Of a stretch of 37,566 bases of DNA, positions 1 to 9,712 are shown one piece after another. The stretch is from Candolleomyces eurysporus (Eukaryota > Basidiomycota > Agaricomycetes > Agaricales > Psathyrellaceae). Below the pieces are notes generated by a model. That model was not told the DNA's origin and did no database searches. It saw only the letters and a program-made list of their open reading frames with translations. The stretch lies in NCBI GenBank assembly GCA_027579435.1, contig JANBPK010001109.1, forward strand, positions 1-37,566, written 5' to 3'. Both the position numbers and the translations under genes were made by a program. The stretch's first letter is position 1. The number at the start of each line of letters is the position of its first letter.

Positions 1-339
1 CTTGCTTCTTTTGAATTCTATTACCTTCTAACTAATTCTCCTTATTTCTTTAAGGTTCTGGTAGGAATAGTCCAATTAGTATATAAGTAAGGACCCTAGA
101 TAGCTGCAATACGACTACTTTTCAATATTCTACTTGTTACAATTCTTGCATTGCCTCGCGCTGCTCTGAATTTGTGAACCTAAGTCAACGTGTTACGCTG
201 ACTAAGGTTCTCTAAGTCGATTAAGTTGATCATTAGTCTCCTGGAAATCATCACCTAACTCGATCGCTCACTTGAATTCCGAATCTACGATCAGAACTGT
301 GTATTCAAGGAATACACCAACGTTGAACTAGCCTCAACA
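1..339 (+). repeat. 5' LTR, right half only
   Basis: This stretch is repeated at 9374-9712 and ends in CTCAACA, as does the 3' copy. By comparison with the 680-bp 3' LTR, about 341 bp of it lie upstream of the window. Immediately inside, at 341, a TGGTGGACAC stretch sits where a primer-binding site is expected, but I cannot assign a tRNA. Confidence 0.93.
72..87 (+). promoter_or_regulatory. LTR promoter: CCAAT and TATA elements
   Basis: CCAAT at 72-76 is followed by TATATAAG at 80-87. The same pair occurs in the 3' LTR at 9445-9449 and 9453-9460. The position, about 250 bp before the LTR end, suits a Pol II start for the genomic RNA. In the 3' LTR it could also drive transcription into the JmjC-like sequence downstream. 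Motif match only. Confidence 0.5.
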
Positions 340-456
340 TTGGTGGACACATTGGGAAATCGGTTTCTCAAGTAACCTTCGAGTTCTCTCTCTTGCTCTC
401 TCTATATCTTGCTCTACAAACTGGGTAACCCAGATACCACGCAGTACTTCTCATTT

Positions 457-3413
457 ATGGATCAGGAACAATCCTTTTCCCAAAGCGAATCGCAGCTCGA
501 AGACCGATCTCATACGGATATGAACCTCAGAAATGAGGAATCGGTTAGTCCTTTGCCGTTTACTCTTACAGTTTCAGGACCTTCCGGCTTAGCTGCCCCT
601 CTTCCAGTCATTGAGGAAGAAGGGCAATCCTCTGATGAGCCCCAAAGTACCATTCATCCCACCGAAACTCTGAGCTCTATGCATCCTTCTAGGCACCAAC
701 CGTCGCGAAAAGGACCGGGACCGGATCCCGAAATAAATCCATTAGCGACCTCAACACTCGAGGATTTAAAGCATTTGGGTCCCCNTCTCTCCCTATCCAG
801 GAATTCCCCAGGATCCTTCAATCCGGTTAAACTCAGAATTCCCTCTCTTCAGCCTGCTTACACCTTCCTGAAGGACCCCTACCAAACTGAGGCCTGCGCT
901 CGGCACGAAAGATTAATTCGGCTCGGAATAGATGATATTGGAAAACCCGAACGCATCGCCGATAGACACCTCTCACGAAGCGAGCGGATTTACTTTAGGA
1001 AGGAACTACAAGCGCTAGACGTCCTCCTAACCGACGTCTTCCAATATGCTTCGCCCGAAGGGCTCCTAGCTTACACCATCAAATACCAACACCTAGATGA
1101 TCTTCAAGAACATCTGCAGCATACCAGAAACACGACCGCCAACAAATTATCTTTCTCTTCGGGAGAACTACTACCCAACCTTCCTACGTGGGGACGCGAG
1201 AACAAACCACTCCAGTATTGGGAACCGTTAGACTTCGAGATTATTGGAGTAAACTTTCGCCTCCAAGTGGAAAGTTTTCTCATCACTATTTCCGACTGGC
1301 TGTGCGAACAGAAGGAGGACGAAACACGAGAAGACAAAGGTAAGCGACCTATGCAAAACGATGACTCTACATTCTCAACCAGAATTGACCTTCCCACAGG
1401 CAGTTCTACCCCACTTCGTGAGCCTACAAGTATAGCTCCTTCTCCGTTCAAGGCCCAAGCCCCCGCGATAACCCACGAAACTCGAGAATCGGAAAGACGA
1501 AGGATCAACAAACCTTCGCAAGCCCCCGCTAGTCCTTTATCAACTTCTCCTACTATCCAACGGCCCTCGAATCGACCGACTAACAATCCTTTCCAAGAAC
1601 GATTAGACGCGTCCCACATCGATTCGCCATACCCCCGAACGGAATTCTCATCAACACCTCTGGAAACGGAGGATGAAGAGGAGAAGCAAGGAAACACTGT
1701 GATTAACCGACCACTAATCCAGAATCAAGGAGGCGAGCCTTCAATCTCCCAATATCGAGTTTGGCGCTCACAACCCGTACCAACCGTCAGCCCATTCTAC
1801 ACAGACCCTAGACCTTCTGTCCTTCGTCCGACATTTCCAAACCCTTCCATTCATCCCTTCCATTCCTACAATCCCGCTCAAGTACCTGCCTACAGCACTG
1901 GGCCTATGTTCGGAAGTATACGCGATAACACCAATTCCTCTCAACTCCAACAACTGCTTGCACCATCGCGACCCCCAGAACAAATTCCAACTCAATCTCA
2001 TTCCTTTGGATACAACCCCGTAGGCGCACAATACCAACACGACCCTTCACCACCTAGACCTTACGATTACGCCCAGCTAGGGAACCCTCCTCCGCCTCCT
2101 CCTATTGGANCCCGGTCGTGGAAACGCATCAGCTCCTGCTCCAGGAGGAGGAGGAGAACCTTCAGATTCAGATGATGAAGGGGGAGGACGGCCTCGACGA
2201 GAACCTCGAAATCCGTTGGATAGACGAAGAAGGCGAAAGGAAAGAAGGAACAGGGAGCTCGAGGATTCCATATCCAGCTCCGTTACAGTACGTTCCCCTC
2301 CTGAGCCTAGGTTTGATACTAAATTCCGGCTGGACATTATTCCGAAGTGGAACAGGAACGCTGACGACCTAGGATGATGGATCATGAAAATAAATCGGTT
2401 AGCTCGTCAATCACAAGCTATGTATGAGCAACTAGGAGGATTGGTCCCCACGCGACTGGAAGGTACAGCTGAAAGATGGTATTACAGTCTTTCGTCAGAT
2501 ACTAGATCGAAATTTGAGGAGAATTGGGATTCTCTACGACAAGGAATCTGTGAATACTTTATGAACCAGACGTGGATGGAAAATCAGAAGATCCGAGCCA
2601 ACAATGCTAAATACCGCGACAACGGTAATGGAAAAGAATCCCCTAGTGACTATTTCATTTGCAAGCTCGAGTTGTTGCAACTGAATTTCAACTACACGGA
2701 TCGGGAATTGATAAACCAAGTTATGGCTGGATTCCCGACGCACTGGACGCCTATCCTAACTCCTCATCTCTATTATCATATCGAACAACTACAAGCAGCC
2801 GTCAAATTCTTCGAAGACACTCTTCTCAAGATGGAACAGCCCAGATATGTGGACAATCCGACCTCAAATCACCGTTACAATCCTCGTAGTCCGTTTAGTC
2901 AATATCGTAACCCTAGAGCTAACGTCAATCTGGCCGAAGGAGGACCTAGACTTTCTCCATCCTCATTCCCCAAACCTCAGTTCCCTCGAGATGATTCAAA
3001 CATATCGAGGAGAGGAACACCTGAAAGTCAAGGGCGACGGCCCTGCCGACACTGTGGGAGCGGGNAAACACTGGGATTACGAATGTAAATTTGCCAGAAG
3101 AGGTGAGAAGATGGCTCGAACCAACCTAGTAGAGCATACTATTGAAGAATTGGAAGAACAAGCTGACTACGACGAAGCTTATTACGCATTAGATAGTGAT
3201 GAGGAGGATTTTCGCTCCGCCCTCCAGGTTCAGGAGAACCGAAACTCCTATTCACTAAGGAGGGCATCCCAAACAAGACTTCCAATTCTTTCAAAGTTTC
3301 TACTAAAACAAATCTTACTCCCACCAGATCTATCCGACGCTCGCTACTTGGAAAATTGGCTCAAGACAAAGAAGAAGAAATACTCCGTCCCCTATTCCCT
3401 ATCCCTTCTCTGA
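457..3413 (+). CDS. gag: Gag polyprotein of the chromovirus (interrupted)
   Basis: Structural capsid/nucleocapsid protein. The first ATG of the open frame is at 457. The N-terminal half is Pro/Ser/Thr-rich and disordered-looking. A capsid-like segment follows at about 2384-2850, with a retrotransposon Gag signature around the Trp-Tyr-Tyr and Glu-Asn-Trp residues. Then comes a zinc knuckle at 3044-3086, read as C-x2-C-x4-H-x4-C once the N at 3065 is skipped. An acidic tail ends at TGA 3411-3413. Frame changes fall exactly on the N at 2110 and 3065, and omitting each restores the frame, so these are probably consensus artefacts. A real in-frame TGA lies at 2375. The tail overlaps the protease frame by about 210 nt, which could be a -1 gag/pol frameshift or decay. 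Confidence 0.8.
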
Positions 3414-3832
3414 CCATCCCCCAAAGAATCACGCAACTCAAGCCCCGATTCGTCAAACCTACCGGATGCGCCTTCTTAGGCTCTAACCCTACTCAAATAA
3501 TGGGACATGTTAACTCGCTAACCGAAACTCCAGCCTCTATTGTCGTGGACTCCGGATCTGATATCACCCTGATCTCGGAACGGTTCCTGAAGACGCTGAA
3601 TCGGAGCCCCAAAGTCCGCAAAGGTCAACGAGTCACACTCCTCCAGGTAACTGGAAAATCTATAATTACCGGTTACGTTACGTTAGACCTTTATTTCCCG
3701 ACTGAGAACCCAGAAGACGCAGTGAAAATAGTGGTGGAAGCCTATGTCGTGAAGGGGATGACTACCAACCTCATTCTTGGGAATGATTTCGCCGAGCAAT
3801 ATGAGATCAACCTTTCCCGATCTAAAGGATGA
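3203..3832 (+). CDS. pol: Retropepsin-type aspartic protease region of pol
   Basis: Processes the Gag-Pol polyprotein. The frame is open from 3203, after a TGA at 3200. It carries the catalytic D-S-G-S motif at 3548-3559, within a hydrophobic strand followed by ITLIS, and the downstream NLILGNDF flap-to-C-terminal strand typical of Ty3/gypsy proteases near 3770. It ends at an in-frame TGA (3830-3832). The same frame then stays open without any stop through 3833-4282 into reverse transcriptase, so this stop is one codon inside a longer pol frame. The junction with gag is a -1 change of frame. Confidence 0.85.
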   Translation, partial: GGFSLRPPGSGEPKLLFTKEGIPNKTSNSFKVSTKTNLTPTRSIRRSLLGKLAQDKEEEILRPLFPIPSLTIPQRITQLKPRFVKPTGCAFLGSNPTQIMGHVNSLTETPASIVVDSGSDITLISERFLKTLNRSPKVRKGQRVTLLQVTGKSIITGYVTLDLYFPTENPEDAVKIVVEAYVVKGMTTNLILGNDFAEQYEINLSRSKG

Positions 3833-5653
3833 ACTTTCATCTCTTTCGGAGATTCAGGCCATTCAGTAGACGTCCTGAGATCCCTCGAACGTAATGGACT
3901 CTACAACGACGATCAGGGAACTTCTTTCAAGGTCTTAGCTCGACCCGAGTTTGCGCAGAAACTGGGACGTAATCGAGCACACCATAAATCGCAAGTCGCA
4001 AAAAGGAAACTACAAAGGAAATTCGCTCAAGGAGAAGCTCGCTCTAGCTTCAACTACCGTATACCCCCTAACTCCCAACGGCTAGTACAGTTCAATTGCA
4101 TCTTCCCATCAAGCTCCCCACACTTCACTCTTGAACGAACTACGTTCTCAAATTCATCTCCCGACTCGCAGTCTCTTTACTCTCTACCCGAAACCCTCAT
4201 CAGCCGAGACAAACCTTTCATATGGATCGCTAATTTCTCTACACTTCCTATTACTATTTCTCAAGGTCAGCTTCTGGGTCATTTGGTGAATCCATCCGAA
4301 GTGTACTCATCTGTTCACCAATTAACCGAAGAAGAGAATCTAACCTTGATTCAATACGTGCAATTCATACGCAAGTTTGACTCCGAACCAAGCACACTTT
4401 ATTCTCAATCAAGCAGGGGAGAAGAGGAATTAAACGTCGACGCGAGGGAGATTAAATTAACAGAAAATCAGCCTGTTCAAGGAGGACCGAAGACGAGCGA
4501 ACTTCCCGAAGAAGCTAAACCTGTAGACCAGTTCGAAGAAATAGACATATCCAAGGACCTTGACTTCATGCAAGTGAAGCTACTGAAGGAGGTATTGAGA
4601 AGGAACCGAGATGCTTTTGCCTTGGATGGGAGGTTAGGAAGCTACAAAGAAGAAGTGAGTATACCAATGAAGGAAAATACCAAACCTATCTCTATCCCTC
4701 CATATCCCATGTCACCTGCTAACCGAGAAGCTATTGACTCTCAAATGGACGTATGGCTACAATTAGAAGTCATAGAACCCTCACGAAGCCCTTGGGCCGC
4801 TCCGGTCTTCATAGTACACCGCAATGGTAAGCCTAGGATGGTCATTGACTTAAGGAGGCTCAACGAACAGGTGATCCCTGATGAATTCCCGCTGCCTCGG
4901 CAAGAGGACATCCTTCAAACTCTGGCCGGTAGCCGTTACTTATCTACCTTGGACGCACTCTCGGGATTCACTCAACTTAGCGTAAAAGCAGATGATCGCG
5001 AAAAATTGGCGTTTCGCACCCATCAGGGATTGTTTCAGTTCAAACGGATGCCATTCGGGTACCGTAACGGACCAGCGGTGTTCCAGAGGGTCATGCAGTC
5101 TGTCTTAGCACCTTATCTATGGCTCTTTTCCCTCGTCTACATAGACGACATCGTGATTTTCTCGAAGGGATTCGAAGATCATCTAACACACATAGAAAAG
5201 GTGCTTACGGCTATTCGTGCTTCAAAACTAACACTATCACCGACAAAATGTCATTTCGGGTATGAATCTATTCTTCTGCTAGGGCAAAAGGTATCCCGGC
5301 TAGGGCTTTCAACGCATAAAGAGAAGGTCGACGCTATCATGCAACTTAAAGAACCCCGCAACGTGCATGAACTCCAGGTATTTCTGGGAATGATGGTATA
5401 CTTTTCGGCCTACATTCCATTCTACGCATGGATCGTCGAGCCCCCCTTCCAACTATTAAAGAAAAAGAGGGGATGGCACTGGGGAGAGGAACAGCAACAA
5501 GCCTTCGAACTATCAAAGCAAGTACTCACGAATGCACCAGTAAGAGCACACGCCATGCCCGGTCGCCCGTACCGAATTTACTCAGATGCTTGTGACTATG
5601 CACTCGCAGCCATTCTCCAGCAAATTCAACCGATTACCGTTCGAGAGCTATGA
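3833..5653 (+). CDS. pol: Reverse transcriptase (and start of RNase H) of pol
   Basis: Copies the element RNA into DNA. The frame is continuous with the protease apart from the TGA at 3830; the first usable start codon after that is TTG 4283. Visible blocks are the WAAPVFIV strand, the RMVIDLRRLN motif, the LDALSGFTQL block with a catalytic Asp, FKRMPFGYRNGPAVFQ, and the YIDD active site at 5138-5149. The thumb and connection follow, and then the first RNase H strand (YSDACDYALAAIL) near 5578. The stop is again TGA (5651-5653); after it the same frame reads G-T-K-A-Y up to the N at 5670, so the stop looks like a point mutation in one long polyprotein. Confidence 0.93.
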   Translation, partial: TFISFGDSGHSVDVLRSLERNGLYNDDQGTSFKVLARPEFAQKLGRNRAHHKSQVAKRKLQRKFAQGEARSSFNYRIPPNSQRLVQFNCIFPSSSPHFTLERTTFSNSSPDSQSLYSLPETLISRDKPFIWIANFSTLPITISQGQLLGHLVNPSEVYSSVHQLTEEENLTLIQYVQFIRKFDSEPSTLYSQSSRGEEELNVDAREIKLTENQPVQGGPKTSELPEEAKPVDQFEEIDISKDLDFMQVKLLKEVLRRNRDAFALDGRLGSYKEEVSIPMKENTKPISIPPYPMSPANREAIDSQMDVWLQLEVIEPSRSPWAAPVFIVHRNGKPRMVIDLRRLNEQVIPDEFPLPRQEDILQTLAGSRYLSTLDALSGFTQLSVKADDREKLAFRTHQGLFQFKRMPFGYRNGPAVFQRVMQSVLAPYLWLFSLVYIDDIVIFSKGFEDHLTHIEKVLTAIRASKLTLSPTKCHFGYESILLLGQKVSRLGLSTHKEKVDAIMQLKEPRNVHELQVFLGMMVYFSAYIPFYAWIVEPPFQLLKKKRGWHWGEEQQQAFELSKQVLTNAPVRAHAMPGRPYRIYSDACDYALAAILQQIQPITVREL

Positions 5654-6203
5654 GGTACGAAAGCATACGNAAAAAATAGAGAAAGCTTGGAAGGAAAGTG
5701 ATGCTAGACCTCCGGTATTAGCAACATCTTTAATAAAGGAGAATTCGGACGTACCCACAGACAAATGGGGAAAGACGCTAGATGAGACCGTTGTACATGT
5801 GGAAAGAGTCATCGCCTACTGGTCAAGGATATTACAGCCTGCGGAACGGAATTATTCACCTACCGAAAGGGAAGCTCTGGCTCTCAAAGAGGGGTTAGTC
5901 AAATTCCAAGCATTGCTCGAAGGGGAACGAATCTTTGCAATTACCGACCATGCCGCGTTAACTTGGTGTCGGACGTTCCAAAATATCAACCGAAGACTGC
6001 TCGGTTGGGGCCTTATCTTCTCAGCCTTCCCAGGGATGAAGATAGTCCACAGAGCAGGCAGAGTACATTCAAATGTTGACCCTATTTCTCGGTTACGACG
6101 AAGAGTTCCGGAACACGACGGTCCGGTCAACGAGCCCGAAAACCACCTTGTCTTGAGTACTCAAGACCCACTACACAATCTGTTCGATGAATTAGCAGAG
6201 TGA
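5654..6203 (+). CDS. pol: RNase H region of pol, C-terminal part
   Basis: Degrades the RNA strand of the hybrid. The segment continues the RNase H fold begun near 5578. It has the WSR..QPAERNYSPTERE block with a catalytic Glu, then FAITDHAALTW with a catalytic Asp, and GRVHSNVDPISRL with the last conserved Asp. Reading passes from the reverse-transcriptase frame into this one by skipping the N at 5670. It ends at TGA 6201-6203, but the same frame resumes at once and runs into integrase, so this is a further single-codon break. A linker of about 70 residues follows RNase H. Confidence 0.88.
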
Positions 6204-7922
6204 TTTGAACAGAAGTTGCTGACTGTAGCAACTAGATTCGCCGAAACCGAGTTCTATACTCCGGAATCGGAGTTACTGGAAGAAATAATCACATGGGCAC
6301 CTACCCACCTCGACGAAGAAGCCGAAATCCTAGTACAGTGCCCCAAAAGTTACTCCGTAGTTATCGCGATTACTCCCGAAGAAGTAGAGAAGTGGAGGAA
6401 GGAATACCTTAAGGACTCATATTTTGGAAGAATCATCGAACAATTGAAGGATGAAAATTCCAGGGGAGTGGTCCTGAAAGATCGATATAGGCGCGAAACA
6501 GACGGACTACTATACTTCCGTGACAATCAGGGAAATTCTCGGTTATGTGTTCCGCTCGGACTAGTGAAAGAGGTTATTCGGGAAGATCATGATACAATCA
6601 GTGAAGGGGCTCACGCTGGATTTCACAAAACGTACAATCGATTATCTTCACGGTATTATTGGCCGTCTATGTCTCGGACAATCAAAAGGTATGTAGCCAC
6701 TTGTGATGTTTGCCAGAAAACGAAACCACGAAGACACGCACCAGTGGGACTACTCCAGCCCATTCCAATACCTTCTCAACCATTCGAGGTAATATCGATG
6801 GACTTTATAAGCGATCTACCGGAGACCCCAAGCGGCCACAACAGCATCCTAGTAGTAATAGATAAACTCACCAAGTACACGTTATTCATCCCAACCGTGA
6901 ATGCACTTAGTGAGTCCGAATGTGCCAAGATATTCTTCCATAATGTCGTATCAAAGTTCAGACTTCCGAGACAAGTAATCTCCGATCGGGACTCGAGGTG
7001 GCGCGGTGAGTTTTGGAAGGAAGTATGTGACCTGATGGGGATGCGCCGTGCTTTGACGACCGCTTACCACCCACAAGCGGATGGGCAAACTGAAATCATG
7101 AATCAGTATCTGGAGATAGCGTTGCAAGCATACATAGGGTTCGAAGAAAAGAAACATGAGTGGGACAGCCTTCTGGATAGTTTAGCTCTGTCGTTTAACT
7201 CATCCCCCCACTCCTCAACCGGCTTTTCCCCCGCCTATCTCTTACGGGGATATCAACCGTTGACCAGCGGTACCCTTTTGAATCCTACAGAGCCAATTTC
7301 ACGACCTTACCCTCAATTGGTCCATGACGAGACATCGGTGGAGTTGGCAGCTCAAATGGTAGAGGAGTTTGAAGTCGAGAGGAAGAGAGCTCAGGATGCG
7401 CTGCTGAAAGCCCAAATACTACAAGAACGAAGCTACAATGAAGGCAGATTAGTTCTGGAGTTCGAAGTAGGGGATCTCGTTGTATTAAACAGAGACTCCT
7501 TGGGACTCACCAGAGATACAAAGGGGAAAGGGCAGAAACTCCTACCAAGGTACAAAGGCCCCTTCGAAATATTAGAGGAACTCAGCGCGATCACGTACCG
7601 ACTGCGACTACCTGCATCATATGGGATTCATCCTGTGCTTAACGTCGCGCACCTGGAGCGATATGTGACCGATGAAGACGACCCATCAGATCGACCGAGG
7701 ATAGTAGCGAAACGGGCAGGCTTCAATGAATTACCAGAATACGAGGTTGAGGAGATTATCGATGAAAAATGGAGACGTCTGCGAAGCGGAAGGAGGGAAA
7801 AACTGTATAAGGTAAGGTACCAAGGATATGGAATTAATGACGACACCTGGGAACCGAAACGAAATCTGAAGAATGCCCCGGAAATTTTAAGACGGTGGGA
7901 GGCACGACAAAGAAGTAGGTGA
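6204..7922 (+). CDS. pol: Integrase with C-terminal chromodomain
   Basis: Inserts the cDNA copy into the genome. Counting from the TTG at 6216: HHCC zinc domain with H133, H137, C163 and C166; catalytic core with D196 (MDF), D257 (ISD) and E293 (QTE), giving the canonical D-x35-E spacing; a C-terminal region with the GDLV and KGPF blocks; and a chromodomain at about 508-568, with EVEEIIDEK, LYKVRYQGY and DTWEP. In chromoviruses this domain recognises methylated histone H3. All catalytic residues are present. The segment is in frame with RNase H across the TGA at 6201, and its own TGA ends at 7922, four bases before the next ATG. Confidence 0.95.
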   Translation, partial: FEQKLLTVATRFAETEFYTPESELLEEIITWAPTHLDEEAEILVQCPKSYSVVIAITPEEVEKWRKEYLKDSYFGRIIEQLKDENSRGVVLKDRYRRETDGLLYFRDNQGNSRLCVPLGLVKEVIREDHDTISEGAHAGFHKTYNRLSSRYYWPSMSRTIKRYVATCDVCQKTKPRRHAPVGLLQPIPIPSQPFEVISMDFISDLPETPSGHNSILVVIDKLTKYTLFIPTVNALSESECAKIFFHNVVSKFRLPRQVISDRDSRWRGEFWKEVCDLMGMRRALTTAYHPQADGQTEIMNQYLEIALQAYIGFEEKKHEWDSLLDSLALSFNSSPHSSTGFSPAYLLRGYQPLTSGTLLNPTEPISRPYPQLVHDETSVELAAQMVEEFEVERKRAQDALLKAQILQERSYNEGRLVLEFEVGDLVVLNRDSLGLTRDTKGKGQKLLPRYKGPFEILEELSAITYRLRLPASYGIHPVLNVAHLERYVTDEDDPSDRPRIVAKRAGFNELPEYEVEEIIDEKWRRLRSGRREKLYKVRYQGYGINDDTWEPKRNLKNAPEILRRWEARQRSR

Positions 7923-7959
7923 ATCAATGGTCCAATACACGAGGCAGCCTTGGCTGGGG

Positions 7960-7967
7960 TATAAAAG
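7960..7967 (+). promoter_or_regulatory. TATA box of the accessory gene inside the retrotransposon
   Basis: TATAAAAG lies 38 bp after the integrase stop. A pyrimidine-rich tract (about 8010-8080) runs up to the ATG at 8083. TATA followed by a CT-rich stretch and a start codon about 120 bp downstream is a common fungal core-promoter layout. It suggests a transcript separate from the genomic RNA. Confidence 0.5.
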
Positions 7968-8082
7968 ACTACCAGCCCATGCCCTCCGACTCCAGGATAA
8001 TCAGTATCAACGTTGCCTCACCCTTCTCTTTCACGTCTTTTCTTTCATCCTTCGTTTCCCTTCCCCTCCATCTGTAATCACA

Positions 8083-9004
8083 ATGAGCTCCATTGAAGTT
8101 TATTCCCCTCTCGACACCGCTCTCCACCTTTCCTTACCTTATGATCACACGAACTCCGTCTATTCCACTTCACCATTCACTTACAAGCTTGACGAAGAAT
8201 TCGATTTTGCGGAAATATTCCCTTTGGAACCCGGAGGACGCCCACGAGTCGCTTTAGATTCAGCCTTGGTCACCTCGCTATTCTGGGCGGCTACCAGGAC
8301 GAAGCAGGTCATAAATCGCGCCACGCGAGGAGTCGGTGAGGACGCCATTAGCTAACGAGGGACGCAGCTGATGACTAGGACTGACAGTACCTGCGGTCAA
8401 TGTTGGGGCCGTAATCCCGGACAGCCTTTTCAAGAGTCTCGGAATGAAGAAACCTCGGCTCGTCACGCTTTTTGAGCGAACGAACATTAACCCGTTGCTC
8501 AATATAGGCGACAGGGACATCCTTACGCGCCTCTTCCGAGGCCTTCAGCAAATCGGTCGCGAGGCGATTGATTGGATCGTCGAAGCGAAGTGGCGAAGCC
8601 AGCTCATGGGGAACCACTCTCGTTGGGACTGGGAAGACCCCCGGACTCTGAGGCCCCTAGGCTCTTGGATCGACAGCTCTCGCCTCGTTGCCGGAACTCC
8701 TTATAACTCCCCCGCTCCAGCTAGCCCTTCTACAACCGCTTACAGCTCTTCTGCCAACTCCACTACAGCTCTTCCGCCCAGCTCGCCCACCTCGGCCTTC
8801 CTTCCATTCTCTGCTGGCGGAGAATCTCAACATGGCAACGCTGAGGATGACGTTGAGCTGCTTCTCCAAGTGGTACTCCATCCTACTGCGTCTCGTTATG
8901 CCTTACGGTACCCCCTGATCGACGTCTTTGACGGAAACCCTCACATCAACAATGGGTATGTCGAGGAAATAGGGGGCGACGCTATGGATGTCGATGAGGA
9001 CTAG
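8083..9004 (+). CDS. Accessory spliced gene of the chromovirus, function unknown
   Basis: I do not recognise this protein. Exon 1 starts at ATG 8083 (CACAATGA context) and ends at 8335. A GTGAGG donor at 8336, a CTAAC branch-like site at 8352-8356 and acceptors at 8378 or 8387 give a 43- or 52-nt intron. Both acceptors join exon 1 in frame to the 8444-9004 reading frame, giving about 290 residues; unspliced, exon 1 stops at 8355. The product has a mixed N-terminal half, a Ser/Thr/Pro/Ala-rich stretch (about 8690-8820) and an acidic tail ending MDVDED. I see no signal peptide or membrane helix, so an envelope protein is unlikely even though the position matches env. Another ATG at 7927, four bases after the pol stop, is in frame with exon 1 and could allow reinitiation. 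It may be a captured host gene. Confidence 0.6.
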
Positions 9005-9017
9005 TTGCTGACTCGTC

Positions 9018-9032
9018 TGCTGGGGGGGGGTA
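9018..9032 (+). other. Polypurine tract of the retrotransposon
   Basis: A G-rich run including nine consecutive G lies directly before the 3' LTR, whose TG start is at 9033. This is where plus-strand DNA synthesis is primed in LTR elements. Confidence 0.75.
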
Positions 9033-9712
9033 TGTAGTGGATTTCCTCCTCTCCTGTCTTATTCTCACCCAATCTTCTTAGGAACAGACTCGTCATCCCT
9101 CAGAGCTATTACTAACTTTCTTTTTGCTTTGCTTTATCTAAACTAGAAAAATATTAAAGATATACATGATCCTGTTCTCAGTGTACAATTATTTTGGACT
9201 TTAAGAATTACAAGTGTTTTCAAGATACAAAGCTTCGTAGGACTCGAGACGGAGCATCCCAGCTCTTACCGTAAATTGATCGGATCAATTCTAACAGAAG
9301 CGCCGTGCAATAAGCGCCTTCGCGCATCAACGCATCAGTGCTGGGAACGCCTACCGCTCACGAGGCAGTTCTACTTGCTTCTTTTGAATTCTATTACCTT
9401 CTAACTAATTCTCCTTATTTCTTTAAGGTTCTGGTAGGAATAGTCCAATTAGTATATAAGTAAGGACCCTAGATAGCTGCAATACGACTACTTTTCAATA
9501 TTCTACTTGTTACAATTCTTGCATTGCCTCGCGCTGCTCTGAATTTGTGAACCTAAGTCAACGTGTTACGCTGACTAAGGTTCTCTAAGTCGATTAAGTT
9601 GATCATTAGTCTCCTGGAAATCATCACCTAACTCGATCGCTCACTTGAATTCCGAATCTACGATCAGAACTGTGTATTCAAGGAATACACCAACGTTGAA
9701 CTAGCCTCAACA
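9033..9712 (+). repeat. 3' LTR, complete (680 bp)
   Basis: It begins TGTAGTGG right after the G-run and ends CCTCAACA, giving TG..CA ends with a loose inverted match. Its right 339 bp equal 1-339. CCAAT and TATATAAG lie at 9445-9460. The flank after it begins GGTGA. Confidence 0.93.

Larger units (their letters stand above)
1..9712 (+). mobile_element. Ty3/gypsy chromovirus LTR retrotransposon (5' end cut by window)
   Basis: Direct terminal repeats flank gag, protease, reverse transcriptase, RNase H, integrase and a chromodomain, in the Ty3/gypsy order with integrase last. The chromodomain places it among chromoviruses, which target heterochromatin. The first 339 bp match 9374-9712 with no difference I could see, so the insertion is young. 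Even so, the coding part has in-frame TGA codons at 2375, 3830, 5651 and 6201 and frame jumps at the N characters 2110, 3065 and 5670. An additional spliced gene lies between integrase and the 3' LTR. The 3' flank begins GGTGA; the matching target-site copy would lie left of the window. Confidence 0.95.

Noticed and set aside
341..360. Primer-binding site complementary to a specific tRNA
   Set aside because: A TGG start is present at the right place but I could not match it to a tRNA 3' end with confidence.
1104..1697. 197-codon frame on the - strand inside gag
   Set aside because: Shadow of the Ser/Pro-rich gag N-terminal region; no supporting motif.
2105..2377. Separate small genes suggested by several overlapping frames around 2110-2385
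   Set aside because: They are produced by the N at 2110; skipping it gives one gag frame.
8083..9004. Envelope gene, which would make the element an errantivirus-like retrovirus
   Set aside because: Only the position fits; no signal peptide, membrane helix or cleavage site is visible.
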